Below, piece by piece: positions 35,141 to 48,297 of a stretch of 64,000 nucleotides of DNA. The stretch is from Xanthomonas citri pv. mangiferaeindicae (GTDB taxonomy: Bacteria > Pseudomonadota > Gammaproteobacteria > Xanthomonadales > Xanthomonadaceae): positions 1,922,001-1,986,000 of the forward strand of contig CP016836.1 of NCBI GenBank assembly GCA_002240395.1, written 5' to 3'. Positions within the stretch are counted from its first letter, which is position 1. Every line of letters starts with the position of its first letter. The notes beneath the pieces are model-generated. The model was given only the letters and a program-made list of their open reading frames with translations, was not told where the DNA came from and ran no database searches. The position numbers were made by a program, and so were the translations under genes.

Positions 35141-36979
35141 TCAGTCGCCCAGCAGCGCCAGATTGCGCACCGCGCCCTTGTCCGCACTGGTCGCCAGCAG
35201 CGCATAGGCCTTGAGGGCGGCGGTGACTTTGCGGGGGCGTGGCTGGGCCGGCTTCCAGCCGAGCGCGTGTTGCGCGGTGCGGCGTGCCGCGAGTTCCTCG
35301 GCGGCGACGCACAGATCGATTGCACGGCTGGGAATATCGATGCGGATGCGGTCGCCGTTGCGGACCAGGGCGATCGTGCCGCCGGCGGCCGCCTCGGGCG
35401 AGACGTGGCCGATCGATAGGCCGGAGGTGCCGCCGGAGAAACGACCATCGGTCAGCAGCGCGCAGCGCTTGCCCAGGCCCTTGGACTTCAGGTAACTGGT
35501 CGGATACAGCATCTCCTGCATGCCGGGGCCGCCCTTGGGGCCTTCGTAGCGGATCACCACGACCTCGCCGGGCTGCACCTCGTCGCCGAGGATGCCGGCG
35601 ACCGCGGCGTCCTGGCTTTCGTACACGCGCGCGGGGCCTTCGAACACATGGATCGCAGCGTCGACGCCGGCGGTCTTGACCACGCAGCCGTCGGCGGCCA
35701 GGTTGCCGGCGAGCACAGCCAGGCCGCCTTCTTGCGAGTACGCATGCGCGAGGTCGCGGATACACCCCTGGGCGCGGTCGACGTCGAGCGTGGGCCAGCG
35801 CGTGGCCTGGCTGAAGGCGGTCTGCGTGGGAATGCCGGCCGGGCCGGCGCGGAAGAACGTGTGCACCTTCTCGTCCTGCACGGTGGCGACGTCCCAGGCC
35901 GCGAGCGCGTCGCCGAGCGTTCTGGCGTGCACGGTGGCGACCTCGGTGTGCAGCAGGCCGCCACGCGCGAGTTCTGCCAGGATTGCCGGCACGCCGCCGG
36001 CGCGATGCACGTCCTCGACGTGATAATCGGGCACGTTGGGTGCGACCTTGCACAGCTGCGGCACGCGGCGCGAGAGCCGATCGATGTCGGTCATCGTGAA
36101 GTCGACACCGGCCTCCTGGGCGGCCGCGAGCAGATGCAGGATGGTGTTGGTCGAGCCGCCCATCGCGATATCGAGCGTCATCGCGTTCTCGAACGCCTCG
36201 AACGTGGCGATGCCGCGCGGCAACGCGGTCGGGTCCTCGCCGCCGTACCAGCGGTGGCACAACTCGACCGCGGTGCGTGCGGCTTGCAGGAACAGTTGCT
36301 CGCGGTCGGCGTGGGTGGCCAGCAGGGTGCCGTTGCCCGGCAGCGACAGGCCCAGCGCCTCGGTCAGACAGTTCATCGAGTTGGCGGTGAACATGCCCGA
36401 GCATGAGCCGCAGGTCGGGCAGGCGCTGCGTTCGACCGCGGCGACCTGCTCGTCGCTGGCGGCGGGGTCGGCGGCCATCACCATCGCGTCGACCAGGTCG
36501 AGCTTGTGGTCGGCGAGCTTGGTCTTGCCTGCTTCCATCGGCCCACCCGAAACGAACACCACCGGGATGTCCAGCCGCAATGCCGCCATCAACATGCCCG
36601 GAGTGATCTTGTCGCAGTTGGAGATGCACACCAGCGCATCCGCGCAGTGCGCGTTGACCATGTACTCGACCGCGTCGGCGATCAGTTCGCGGCTGGGCAG
36701 CGAATAGAGCATGCCGTCGTGGCCCATCGCGATGCCGTCGTCGACCGCGATGGTGTTGAACTCCTTGGCGACGCCGCCCACGCGTTCGATCTCGCGCGCG
36801 ACCAACTGGCCCATGTCCTTGAGATGCACGTGGCCGGGCACGAACTGGGTGAACGAGTTGGCGATCGCGACGATCGGCTTGTGGAAGTCGCCGTCGGTCA
36901 TGCCGGTCGCGCGCCACAGCGCGCGGGCGCCGGCCATGTTGCGACCGGAAGTGGAGGTGCGGGAGCGGTAGTCGGGCAT
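35141..36979 (-). CDS. ilvD: Dihydroxy-acid dehydratase
   Basis: A 612-residue iron-sulphur enzyme that dehydrates dihydroxy acids to the 2-keto acids of valine and isoleucine. The cluster cysteines are in ISNCDKITPG and CPTCGSCSGMFTANSMNCL, and GRFSGGTSGLSIGHVSPEAA is the C-terminal signature. The ATG at 36979 gives MPDYRSRTSTSGRNMAGAR, matching the E. coli start and length (616). It is the last gene of the 11-gene operon, 43 bp after gdhA. Confidence 0.96.
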   Translation of the reverse strand: MPDYRSRTSTSGRNMAGARALWRATGMTDGDFHKPIVAIANSFTQFVPGHVHLKDMGQLVAREIERVGGVAKEFNTIAVDDGIAMGHDGMLYSLPSRELIADAVEYMVNAHCADALVCISNCDKITPGMLMAALRLDIPVVFVSGGPMEAGKTKLADHKLDLVDAMVMAADPAASDEQVAAVERSACPTCGSCSGMFTANSMNCLTEALGLSLPGNGTLLATHADREQLFLQAARTAVELCHRWYGGEDPTALPRGIATFEAFENAMTLDIAMGGSTNTILHLLAAAQEAGVDFTMTDIDRLSRRVPQLCKVAPNVPDYHVEDVHRAGGVPAILAELARGGLLHTEVATVHARTLGDALAAWDVATVQDEKVHTFFRAGPAGIPTQTAFSQATRWPTLDVDRAQGCIRDLAHAYSQEGGLAVLAGNLAADGCVVKTAGVDAAIHVFEGPARVYESQDAAVAGILGDEVQPGEVVVIRYEGPKGGPGMQEMLYPTSYLKSKGLGKRCALLTDGRFSGGTSGLSIGHVSPEAAAGGTIALVRNGDRIRIDIPSRAIDLCVAAEELAARRTAQHALGWKPAQPRPRKVTAALKAYALLATSADKGAVRNLALLGD

Positions 36980-37022
36980 GAGGATGGCTGCAGTCGGCGG
37001 GGCTTGGGGCGGGAGGCGACGG

Positions 37023-38368
<1,346 letters not shown>

Positions 38369-38372
<4 letters not shown>

Positions 38373-39448
38373 GCTGCCTGTTCGCTGGCCAGGGCCAACT
38401 GCTGCACGATCGCGTCGGTGGCTTCGCGGGTCGAGCGGGCCGCATCGTGCGGCGCGAGATCGGCGGTGAACACGCCGGCATCGAGTACCGCGTCCACTGC
38501 CTGCTCGATGCAGGCCGCTTCCTGCGACAGACCCAGCGAGTAGCGCAGCAGCAGCGCGGCGCTGAGGATCGTGCCGACCGGGTTGGCGATGCCGCGGCCG
38601 GCGATGTCGGGCGCCGAGCCGTGGATCGGCTCGTACATGCCGACGCAGCCCTCGCCCAGCGACGCCGACGGCAGCAGGCCGAGCGAGCCGGCAAGCATCG
38701 AGGCCTCGTCGGTCAGGATGTCGCCGAACATGTTCTCGGTCACGATCACGTCGTAGGCGCGCGGCTTGGCCAGCAGGTGCATCGCCATCGAATCGACCAA
38801 CTGGTGCTCGAGGGTGATGTCGGGGAATTCGTCGCGCACGACGCGGGTGGCGACCTCGCGCCACAGCCGCGAGGTCTCGAGCACGTTGGCCTTGTCGACC
38901 GAGGTCACGTGGCCGCGTCGCCCGCGGGCGAGCAGGCAGGCGCGACGCACGACGCGCTCGACCTCCTCGACCGAGTACCGGCACAGGTCGGTCGCCTGTG
39001 TCTCGCTGCGGGTCTTGTCGCCGAAGTAGATGCCGCCGGTGAGTTCGCGTACGACCAGCAGGTCGACGCCGGCCAGCAGGTGCGACTTGATCGGCGAGGC
39101 GCCCGCGGCCGCGGCATGGGGGCGTACAGGGCGCAGGTTCGCGTACAGGCCCAGTGCCTTGCGGATCGCCAGCAGGCCCTGTTCCGGACGCACCGGGGCC
39201 TCGGGCGCCGACCACTTGGGGCCGCCGACCGCGCCCAGCAGCACCGCATCGGCATCGCGCGCGGCCGCCAGTGTGGCATCGGGCAATGGCTGGCCGGTGG
39301 CGTCGATCGCGGCGCCACCGATCAGATGCTCGTGCAGCGTGAAGTGATGACCGAAGCGGTGCGCGACCGCCTGCAGGACTTCGACCGCGGCGGCGGTGAC
39401 CTCGGGGCCGATGCCGTCGCCCGGCAATACGACGATGTCAGCGTGCAT
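38369..39448 (-). CDS. leuB: 3-isopropylmalate dehydrogenase
   Basis: A 359-residue NAD-dependent enzyme of leucine synthesis. Diagnostic segments are IVVLPGDGIGPEVTAAAVEV, VRELTGGIYFGDKTR, VTENMFGDILTDEASMLAGS, and YEPIHGSAPDIAGRGIANP. It overlaps leuD by 11 nt and gdhA by 4 nt. Confidence 0.96.
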
Positions 39449-40067
39449 GGTGGCGCTCCTCGTAGGATCGGATCTCGGCGCTGCGCGCGAGCAGGTAGCC
39501 CATCTCGTCGACGCCCTCGAGCAGGCAGGTGCGCGCGAACGCGTCGAGCGGGAAACGATGGACGGCGCCCGCCGGCGTACGCAGCTCGCAGGCCTCGATG
39601 TCGACGGTCAACACGTCGTCGGGCTGCGACATCAGCTCCTGGACGACCGCCTCGGGCAGCACCACCGCCAGCAGACCGTTCTTGAGCGCGTTGTTGCGAA
39701 AGATGTCGGCGATTTCGCTGCTCACGACCACGCGCAAGCCCAGGTCGCGCAGCGCCCATGGCGCGTGCTCGCGCGAGGAGCCGCAGCCGAAGTTGCGCCC
39801 GGCCAGCAGGATCTCGCGGCCGGTGTTGTGCGGTTGGTTGAACGCGAAGTCGGGATTGGGCGTACCGTCGTCGCGCCAGCGCCAGTCGTTGAAGGCGTGC
39901 CGGCCCAGGCCTTGGCGTTCGGTGGTGGACAGAAAGCGCGCGGGAATGATCTGGTCGGTGTCGATGTTGGTCTGGGCCAGCACGACGCTGGCCGAGACGA
40001 TCCGGGAACTGGCGGGCATCGGCGCTTCTTCAGGCAAGGGGACGGAAGGGGAATGCGAGGCGTGCAT
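39438..40067 (-). CDS. leuD: 3-isopropylmalate dehydratase small subunit
   Basis: A 209-residue swivel subunit that pairs with LeuC to form isopropylmalate isomerase. TNIDTDQIIPARFL and AGRNFGCGSSREHAPWALRD are the family signatures. I chose the ATG at 40067 because it forms a TGATG overlap with leuC; an internal ATG at 40019 (MPASSRIV) would give 193 residues and is also plausible. Confidence 0.94.
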   Translation of the reverse strand: MHASHSPSVPLPEEAPMPASSRIVSASVVLAQTNIDTDQIIPARFLSTTERQGLGRHAFNDWRWRDDGTPNPDFAFNQPHNTGREILLAGRNFGCGSSREHAPWALRDLGLRVVVSSEIADIFRNNALKNGLLAVVLPEAVVQELMSQPDDVLTVDIEACELRTPAGAVHRFPLDAFARTCLLEGVDEMGYLLARSAEIRSYEERHHAR

Positions 40068-41494
40068 CAGGCCACCGCCCGGCAGTCGTCGAACAGTTCG
40101 CGCGGATCGGCGACGACGCCGCGCACGGCCGCCCAGGCGGCGGTGGTCGGCGAGGCCAGCAGCGTGCGCGCGCCAGGCCCCTGGCGGCCTTCGAAATTGC
40201 GGTTGCTGGTGCTCACCGCCAGTTGTCCGGGCGCGACCAGGTCGCCGTTCATCGCAATGCACATCGAGCAGCCGGGTTCGCGCCATTCGGCGCCGGCCGC
40301 GCGCACGACCGCGTCGATGCCTTCGGCCTCGGCCTCACGCTTGACGATCTCCGAGCCGGGCACCACGAGCATGCGCACGCCGGCGGCGACGTGACGGCCC
40401 TGCAGCACCTGGGCGACCTCGCGCATGTCGCGCAGCCGGCCGTTGGTGCACGAACCGACAAACACCACGTCGACCGGCATGCCGGCCAGCGGCCGGCCGG
40501 CGGCGACACGCATGTAGTCCTGACCCTTGCGCTCGGCGGCATCGCTGGCCTCGGGCACCGGGACGTCGACACCGATCGCGGTGCCCGGGTGCGTGCCCCA
40601 GGTCAGCGTCGGGCGGATGTCGGCGGCGTCGATGCGGACTTCGACATCGAACACCGCGCCCGGGTCGCTGCGCAGCGTGCGCCAGGACGCGACCGCGGCG
40701 TCGAAGTCCGCGCCCTTGGGGCCGCGCGGCGTGCGCGCGATCCAGTCGAAGGTGGTGTCGTCGGGCGCGACCATGCCGGCGCGCGCGCCGGCCTCGATCG
40801 ACATGTTGCACAAGGTCATGCGCTGTTCCATGTCCATCGCCTCGATGGTCGAGCCGCGGTACTCGATGACATGACCGGTGCCGCCGTTGACGCCGATCAC
40901 GCCGATCGCATGCAAGGTCACGTCCTTGGCGCCGACGCCGGGGGCGAGTTGGCCCTCGACGGTGATCGCCATCGTCTTCGGCCGCCGCTGCAGCAGGCAT
41001 TGCGTGGCCAGCACGTTGCCGACCTCGCTGGTGCCGATACCGAAGGCGAGCGCACCGAACGCACCATGGGTCGAGGTGTGACTGTCGCCGCAGACGATGG
41101 TCATGCCGGGCTGCGTGAAGCCCTGCTCGGGCGCGATCACGTGGACGATGCCGCGCTGGTCGGAGGCCATGTCGAACAGTTCGATGCCGAACTGCGCGCA
41201 GTTGGCGGCGAGCGTCTCGACCTGCTTCTCAGCGGCTGCGTTGGCGTAGGGCAGACGGCCGTCGGGCCCCGCCGGCAGCGTCGGCGTGGAGTGGTCCATG
41301 GTCGCCTTGGTGCGGTCGGGCCGGCGCGGCGACAGCCCGCGCGCGCGTAGCTCGGTGAATGCCTGCGGCGAGGTGACCTCGTGGATAAGATGCAGGTCGA
41401 TGTACAGCACCGCGGGCGCGGCGTCGGTCTCGGGGATCACGACGTGCGCATCCCACAATTTGTCGAACAGGGTCTTGGGCGAACTGGCGGTCAT
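40067..41494 (-). CDS. leuC: 3-isopropylmalate dehydratase large subunit
   Basis: A 475-residue aconitase-family subunit. It has GDSHTSTHGAFGALAFGIGT, and the 4Fe-4S cysteines are in VFVGSCTNGRLRDM and CSMCIAMNGD. The ATG at 41494 gives MTASSPKTLFDKLWDAHVV, the usual start; the frame stays open further upstream into leuA. It acts with LeuD. Confidence 0.96.
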   Translation of the reverse strand: MTASSPKTLFDKLWDAHVVIPETDAAPAVLYIDLHLIHEVTSPQAFTELRARGLSPRRPDRTKATMDHSTPTLPAGPDGRLPYANAAAEKQVETLAANCAQFGIELFDMASDQRGIVHVIAPEQGFTQPGMTIVCGDSHTSTHGAFGALAFGIGTSEVGNVLATQCLLQRRPKTMAITVEGQLAPGVGAKDVTLHAIGVIGVNGGTGHVIEYRGSTIEAMDMEQRMTLCNMSIEAGARAGMVAPDDTTFDWIARTPRGPKGADFDAAVASWRTLRSDPGAVFDVEVRIDAADIRPTLTWGTHPGTAIGVDVPVPEASDAAERKGQDYMRVAAGRPLAGMPVDVVFVGSCTNGRLRDMREVAQVLQGRHVAAGVRMLVVPGSEIVKREAEAEGIDAVVRAAGAEWREPGCSMCIAMNGDLVAPGQLAVSTSNRNFEGRQGPGARTLLASPTTAAWAAVRGVVADPRELFDDCRAVA

Positions 41495-41516
41495 TGCGGG
41501 CTCTGGAGAGTGGCGG

Positions 41517-43072
<1,556 letters not shown>

Positions 43073-43076
<4 letters not shown>

Positions 43077-44230
43077 GCGGGAAGTTCCTCGGCAATACGG
43101 TGGGACGTGCGGTCGGGTGGCGCTTTGATCGCGCGTCGAAGTCGAGGTTCGCCGCCTCCGGCCGGCGCCGTGGTGCCCAGATCGTTGCGCCGCCGTGGCG
43201 TGGCGGCCGGCGCCGGCGGCGCCGCGGTGGTCGCGGTCGCATCGACGATGCGCTGGCGACGCCTCGGCTTGCGCGGTGGCCGTGGGCGGACCTCCGACAG
43301 CAGACGTGCCAGCACGCCGGCGTCGAGGTTGCCGCCCGAGACCACCGCGACCTTGCGGCGCCCGGCGACGCGGCGGCCGGCGGCCAATGCCAGTGCGCCA
43401 GCGCCCTCGGCGATCACGTGTTCCTCCAACGCCAGACGCACCAGCGTCTCGCGCAGTTCCGCCTCGCGGACGATGACCACATCGTCGAGCAGGTCGGCCA
43501 ACAATGCCCGGGTCAGCTGGCCGGGGTCGGCCACGCGCACGCCGTCGGCCAGCGTGGCGACGGGCGAGAACGGGCCATCTTCGCCGCGCAGCACGCGCGC
43601 CATCGCGTCCACGCCTTCGACCTGGGCACCGACGATACGCACACCCTGGCTCTTGAGCGCGAGCGCTACGCCAGCCGCGAGCCCACCGCCGCCGATCGGC
43701 ACGATGACCACGTCCGGCACCAGGGCCGCGGCGATCTCCAGACCGACGGTGCCCTGGCCGGCGATCACGTCGATATCGTCGAAGGCCGACAGCAGCCGGA
43801 AGCCGTTCTGCGCCGCCAGTTCGCCTGCGAACGCCTTGGCCTCGTCGTAGGTGTCGCCGTGCAGGCGCACCGTGGCGCCCCAGTGCGCGACGCCGGCGAT
43901 CTTGGTCTGCGGCGCGTTGCGCGGCATCACCGTGATCGCCGGAACGCCGAGCCGGTAGGCGGCCCAGGCCATGCCCTGGGCGTGGTTGCCGGCCGAGGCG
44001 GCGATGACCGTGCGGTCGTCACCGCGCTCGCGTGCGGCCAGCAGCGCGTTGAGGGCACCGCGCACCTTGTACGAGCCGGTGCGCTGAAGATTCTCCAGCT
44101 TCAGCCAACAGCCGAAGCGCTCGGCATAGTGGATCGGGGTGGCGTCGAGATGGCGGCGCAACCGCGCCTGTGCCGCCAGCACATCGCTGGCGGTGGCGCG
44201 GGGCGTACGGCGTACATCGGGGTCGGGCAT
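43073..44230 (-). CDS. ilvA: Threonine dehydratase (short form)
   Basis: A 385-residue PLP enzyme that converts threonine to 2-oxobutanoate for isoleucine. LKLENLQRTGSYKVRGALNA holds the PLP lysine, and IVPIGGGGLAAGVALALK is the phosphate loop. Instead of the C-terminal ACT-like regulatory domain of long IlvA it has only a Pro/Arg-rich tail of about 65 residues (EVRPRPPRKPRRRQR…), so classical isoleucine feedback may be absent. The operon position supports IlvA over a catabolic role. The stop overlaps the leuA start. Confidence 0.9.
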
Positions 44231-44232
44231 GC

Positions 44233-45159
44233 TCAAACCGCCGTCAGCCAGCCGCGGCCGGCCTCGGCCTGGCCGCGCACCACGCGGGCGTACAGATCGG
44301 CCAGTTCGCGGGTGACCGGATTGTCGCCATAGATCCGGTCCTCGATCGCCTGCACCGGCGCGACCTCGGCGGCGGTGCCGCAGGCGAACACCTCGTCGGC
44401 ATCCAGCAGTTCGGCGACGGTGACCGCGCGCGACGGCGCGCCGGTCAGCGCGATCAGAGTGTCGCGGGTGATCCCGGGCAACGCGTCGCGGTGGGCGACT
44501 GCGGTCAGGCGACCGTCCTTGACCAGGAACACGTTGGCGCCGGTGCATTCGACGACGAAGCCGTCGGCGTCGGTGAACAGCGCCTCGTCGAAGCCGCGCG
44601 ACTTGCTCTGCCGTTTGGCCAGGATCGAGTTGACGTAGGCGCCGCACAGTTTGAGCGGTGGCAGCGAATCGGCAGGATTGCGCCGCCAACTGCTGATGCC
44701 CAGCCGTGCGCGGGTACCGGCCAGGTGCACGCGCGTGGCGGTGGTGGCGACCATCAGATGTTCGGTGTGGCCCTCGACATCGAGCCCGAAGCCGCCTTCG
44801 CCGAACCAGGCCAGCGGTCGGATGTAGGCGTCGCGATGGCGGTTGGCGCGCAGCGTCGCCAGCACCGCCTCGGTCGCGAGCGCCGGATCGAATGCCATGC
44901 CCAGCAGCGCTGCCCCCTCGCGCATCCGCGCCAGGTGCTCGGGCAGCCGGAACACAGCGGTGCCGTCGTCGGTGGCATAGGCGCGGATGCCCTCGAACAC
45001 GCCGCTGCCGTAATGCATCGCGTGCGTGGTCAGGCCGGCCTGTAGCGCATCGACGTCGTGCAGCGCGCCGTCGTACCAAACCCGGTCGCTGGGTGCTCGC
45101 GCGGCGTCGGCGATCGGTGCGTCCGCGACCGCGGCATCGGCGGCGACGTTCAACGACAC
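44233..45159 (-). CDS. ilvE: Branched-chain amino acid aminotransferase
   Basis: A 308-residue fold-type IV PLP aminotransferase that performs the last step to valine, leucine and isoleucine, using glutamate. THAMHYGSGVFEGIRAY is the N-terminal signature, and GFVVECTGANVFLVKDG and AVTVAELLDADEVFACGTAA the C-terminal ones. It overlaps ilvM by 10 nt and is 2 bp from ilvA. Confidence 0.95.
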   Translation of the reverse strand: MSLNVAADAAVADAPIADAARAPSDRVWYDGALHDVDALQAGLTTHAMHYGSGVFEGIRAYATDDGTAVFRLPEHLARMREGAALLGMAFDPALATEAVLATLRANRHRDAYIRPLAWFGEGGFGLDVEGHTEHLMVATTATRVHLAGTRARLGISSWRRNPADSLPPLKLCGAYVNSILAKRQSKSRGFDEALFTDADGFVVECTGANVFLVKDGRLTAVAHRDALPGITRDTLIALTGAPSRAVTVAELLDADEVFACGTAAEVAPVQAIEDRIYGDNPVTRELADLYARVVRGQAEAGRGWLTAV

Positions 45160-45386
45160 GGCTGCACCTCCACCGACAGGCAGTCGTAAAGCTTGGCCAA
45201 CTGGCCCTGCAGCGCGCTCGCGGCGCGGTCGCCTTCGACAGTCATGCGCAGCGACCAGCGGTCGTCGTCCTCGCCAGCGGCGCCTTCGAAGGTCAGCGGT
45301 CGGAAGCCGCGACGCTCGGTGGTACCCAGCACGCGCACCAGCGCACCTTCGGCGCGGCGCAGGGTCATCTCAAACTGGTAACGCAT
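45150..45386 (-). CDS. ilvM: Acetolactate synthase 2 small subunit (IlvM-like)
   Basis: A 78-residue ACT-domain subunit (MRYQFEMTLRRAEGALVRVL and the end LAKLYDCLSVEVQPC, as in IlvM). It stabilises and activates the catalytic subunit IlvG, whose gene overlaps it by 17 nt. IlvM-type subunits usually give valine-resistant isozymes; that is family knowledge and not visible here. Confidence 0.9.
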   Translation of the reverse strand: MRYQFEMTLRRAEGALVRVLGTTERRGFRPLTFEGAAGEDDDRWSLRMTVEGDRAASALQGQLAKLYDCLSVEVQPCR

Positions 45387-47145
45387 GGCGGCATTCCTCG
45401 GGAGCGGGGGAGGCGGGGTCGGTCAAGGGCGGGGCGCCGGCGGTTGCGGCATCGGCCTCGATGTCGGCATCGGCGTGGTCGAGCATCTGCGCGTTGTTGT
45501 GGTTGGGCGGCACCAGCGGCCAGACGTTGGCGGCGGTGTCGATGGCGACATGCAGCAGCGTCGGGCCCGGCGCATCGAGCAGCGCCTGCAACGCCGCCTC
45601 GACGTCGTCGCTGCGGTCGACCGACAGCGCCTGGATGCCGAATGCGCGGGCGACCTGGGCGAAGTCGGGGTTGTCGGACAGGTCGATCTCCGAATAGCGG
45701 CGATCGAAGAACAACTCCTGCCATTGCCGCACCATGCCCAGCGCCTGGTTGTCGAGCAGCACGATCTTGACCGGCACTTGATAGCGCTTGAGCGTGGCCA
45801 GCTCCTGCACGTTCATCAGGAACGAGCCGTCGCCGCTGACGCACACCACGCGCCGCCTCGGATCCTCGAGCTGAGCGCCGATCGCGGCCGGCAGGCCGAA
45901 GCCCATCGCACCCAGCGCGCCGCTGGTCAGGTGTTTGCGCGGATGGTCGAAGCGCCAGTGCTGGGCGACCCACATCTGGTGCTGGCCGACGTCGCAGGCC
46001 ACCACGGCGTCAGGCGCCAGTTCGCTCAGGCGCTTGAGCAGCGCGGGGGCGTAGACCTTGTCGCCCGGTGCGTCGTAGCGGGCGGCGAAGCGTTCGCGTC
46101 GCTCCGCGCACAGCGCACGCCACTGCGCACGCGCTGCGGCAAAGCGCCCGTGCCTGTGGGCGGCGCAAGGCGCGGCCAGCCGCGACAGGCTGGCGGCGAC
46201 GTCGCCGCAGACCGCGACATCGGTTTCGCGCAGCTTGCCGATCTCGCAGCCGTCGCCGTCCAGGTGCACGATCCGCGCGTGTGGGGCGAACTCGGCCAGC
46301 TTGCCGGTGGCGCGGTCGTCAAAGCGCGCGCCCACGACCAGCAGCAGGTCGGCTTCTTGCACCGCCAGGTTCGCCGCGCGCGTGCCGTGCATGCCGAGCA
46401 TGCCCAGATTCGCCGGATGCGAGGGTGGCAGTGCACCCAGGCCGCGCAGCGTCAGCACGGTCGGGATCGCGGTCAGGTCGGCGAACTCGCGGAACGCCTC
46501 CAGCGCGTCGCCCAGCACGATGCCGCCGCCGCCGTAGACGACCGGACGCTGTGCCTGCGCGAGCAATGCCGCCGCCTCGTGCAGCGCGTGGTCGGCGCAG
46601 GCCGGCATGGTGTCGGCGCGCGAGGGCACGTATGCCCCCAGGTGGGCGGCGTCGCCGATCTGCACGTCCTTGGGCATGTCGATCAGCACCGGGCCGGGAC
46701 GCCCGGAGCGGGCGAGCCGGAACGCTTCGGCGACCGCCCGTGGCAGTTCGTCGACACTGCGCACCAGGAAGCTGTGCTTGACGATCGGCAGCGTCATGCC
46801 GAACACGTCCAGTTCCTGGAACGCGTCGGTTCCCATCAACGGCGTGGCGACCTGGCCGGTGATGATCACCATCGGCACCGAATCGAGCATCGCATCGGCG
46901 ATACCGGTGACCAGGTTCGAGGCGCCCGGGCCGGAGGTCGCCACACAGACGCCGACGCGCCCGCTGGCCCGCGCGAACCCGTTCGCGGCGAACGCCGCGC
47001 CCTGTTCGTGGCGGACCAGCACGTGCTTCAACGACGCGCCGTGCAGCGCGTCGTAGAACGGCATGATCGCGCCGCCCGGATAGCCGAAGATCGTCTCGAC
47101 CCCTTCGGCCTCCAGCGCCTGCACCAGCCAGCGGGCGCCATTCAT
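45370..47145 (-). CDS. ilvG: Acetolactate synthase large (catalytic) subunit
   Basis: A 591-residue thiamine-diphosphate enzyme that makes acetolactate and acetohydroxybutyrate. The catalytic Glu lies in VLVRHEQGAAFAANGFARAS, and the ThDP motif runs from VSGDGSFLMNVQELATL to VLLDNQALGM. Pairing with an IlvM-type subunit supports ilvG over ilvB/ilvI. The ATG at 47145 overlaps the ilvC stop (TGATG). The tail beyond the enzyme core is Ala/Asp-rich. Confidence 0.95.
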   Translation of the reverse strand: MNGARWLVQALEAEGVETIFGYPGGAIMPFYDALHGASLKHVLVRHEQGAAFAANGFARASGRVGVCVATSGPGASNLVTGIADAMLDSVPMVIITGQVATPLMGTDAFQELDVFGMTLPIVKHSFLVRSVDELPRAVAEAFRLARSGRPGPVLIDMPKDVQIGDAAHLGAYVPSRADTMPACADHALHEAAALLAQAQRPVVYGGGGIVLGDALEAFREFADLTAIPTVLTLRGLGALPPSHPANLGMLGMHGTRAANLAVQEADLLLVVGARFDDRATGKLAEFAPHARIVHLDGDGCEIGKLRETDVAVCGDVAASLSRLAAPCAAHRHGRFAAARAQWRALCAERRERFAARYDAPGDKVYAPALLKRLSELAPDAVVACDVGQHQMWVAQHWRFDHPRKHLTSGALGAMGFGLPAAIGAQLEDPRRRVVCVSGDGSFLMNVQELATLKRYQVPVKIVLLDNQALGMVRQWQELFFDRRYSEIDLSDNPDFAQVARAFGIQALSVDRSDDVEAALQALLDAPGPTLLHVAIDTAANVWPLVPPNHNNAQMLDHADADIEADAATAGAPPLTDPASPAPEECRHALPV

Positions 47146-48188
47146 CACGCGACTTCCGTGTGCGAGTCCCTCGCAGAAGCCCGCACATCCATGTGCGGAC
47201 TTTCCACAGAGGCGCCGGGCGCGGCGTCGGCCTGCTCGCCCAGCCAGGTCATCTTTGCGCGCAGCTGGCGGCCGACCTGCTCGATCGGGTGGTCGAAATC
47301 GGCCTGCTTGTAGCGCTTGTAGTTCGGCAGCCCGGCTTCGTACTCGGCGACCCAGTTCTTGGCGAACGTGCCGTCCTGGATGTCGGCCAGCACCTCCTTC
47401 ATGCGCGCCTTGACGCCGGCGTCGATCACGCGCGGACCGCTGACGTAGTCGCCATACTGCGCGGTCTCGGAGATGAACTCGAGCATGCGGGTGATGCCGC
47501 CCTCGTAGAACAGATCGACGATCAGCTTGAGCTCGTGCAGCACCTCGTAATACGCGATCTCGGGCTGGTAACCGGCCTCGACCAGCGTCTCGAAGCCGGC
47601 CTGCACCAGCGACGACGCACCGCCGCACAGCACCGCCTGCTCGCCGAACAGATCGGTTTCGGTCTCTTCCTTGAACGTGGTCTCGATCACGTTGGCGCGT
47701 GCGCCGCCCAGGCCCGCGGCATAGGCCAGCGCGGTGTCGCGGGCACGGCCGCTGCGATCCTGGTGCACGGCGTAGATGCACGGCACGCCGCGGCCGATCT
47801 CGTATTCGCGGCGCACCAGCGCACCGGGTCCCTTGGGCGCGACCAGGACCACATCCAGGTCCTCGCGCGGGGCGATCATGCCGTAATGCACGTTCAGGCC
47901 GTGCGCGAACAACAGGGTCGCGCCCTGCTTCATATGCGGCGCCAGCACTTCGGTATAGAGCTGCTTCTGCACCATGTCCGGCGTCAGCACGGCGACCAGG
48001 TCGGCCTCGCGCACCGCGTCGGCGGGCGCCTTGACGATGAAGCCATCGGCCTTGGCCTTGTGCTCGGTCGGCCCGCCGGGGCGCAGGCCGACGACGACGT
48101 CGAAGCCCGAGTCGCGCAGGTTCAGCGCGTGCGCGCGGCCTTGGCTGCCGTAGCCGACGATGGCGATGGAGGGGTGTGCATTGCTCAT
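47145..48188 (-). CDS. ilvC: Ketol-acid reductoisomerase (class I)
   Basis: A 347-residue NADPH enzyme that follows acetolactate synthase. IAIVGYGSQGRAHALNLRDS is the cofactor fold, and FKEETETDLFGEQAVLCGG and EFISETAQYGDYVSGPRV are core signatures. The last 15 or so residues (SPHMDVRASARDSHTEVA) are encoded by a repeat that also occurs upstream of thiC, so the C-terminal tail looks acquired. It is the first structural gene of the operon, 256 bp after the attenuator. Confidence 0.95.
   Translation of the reverse strand: MSNAHPSIAIVGYGSQGRAHALNLRDSGFDVVVGLRPGGPTEHKAKADGFIVKAPADAVREADLVAVLTPDMVQKQLYTEVLAPHMKQGATLLFAHGLNVHYGMIAPREDLDVVLVAPKGPGALVRREYEIGRGVPCIYAVHQDRSGRARDTALAYAAGLGGARANVIETTFKEETETDLFGEQAVLCGGASSLVQAGFETLVEAGYQPEIAYYEVLHELKLIVDLFYEGGITRMLEFISETAQYGDYVSGPRVIDAGVKARMKEVLADIQDGTFAKNWVAEYEAGLPNYKRYKQADFDHPIEQVGRQLRAKMTWLGEQADAAPGASVESPHMDVRASARDSHTEVA
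47161..47205. repeat. Intergenic-type palindromic repeat inside ilvC 3' end
   Basis: The plus-strand pattern TGCGAGTCCCTCGCAG followed by GCCCGCACATCCATGTGCGG closely matches 55972-56018 (TGCGAATCCCTCGCAG…GCCCGCACCTCGAGGTGCGG). Both contain the small palindrome CCGCAC…GTGCGG. Here it is translated as part of IlvC. Confidence 0.65.
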
Positions 48189-48251
48189 GGGCGATCGTGT
48201 CCGCTGGAAGAAAAGGAAGAGGCGGGCGTCGGGATCGACGCCCGGATACGA

Positions 48252-48297
48252 CGACGGCCGGAGGTCGAGGGCATCGCCCTGTTCCAACCGGCCGTCG
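48252..48297. repeat. Hairpin repeat in the ilvC 5' leader
   Basis: CGACGGCCGG (48252-48261) pairs with CCGGCCGTCG (48288-48297) around a loop that contains GGCATCGCCC. The same arms and the same loop decamer occur at 57919-57948 after thiC. It lies between the attenuator and ilvC, so it will form in the ilvC leader RNA. Confidence 0.6.
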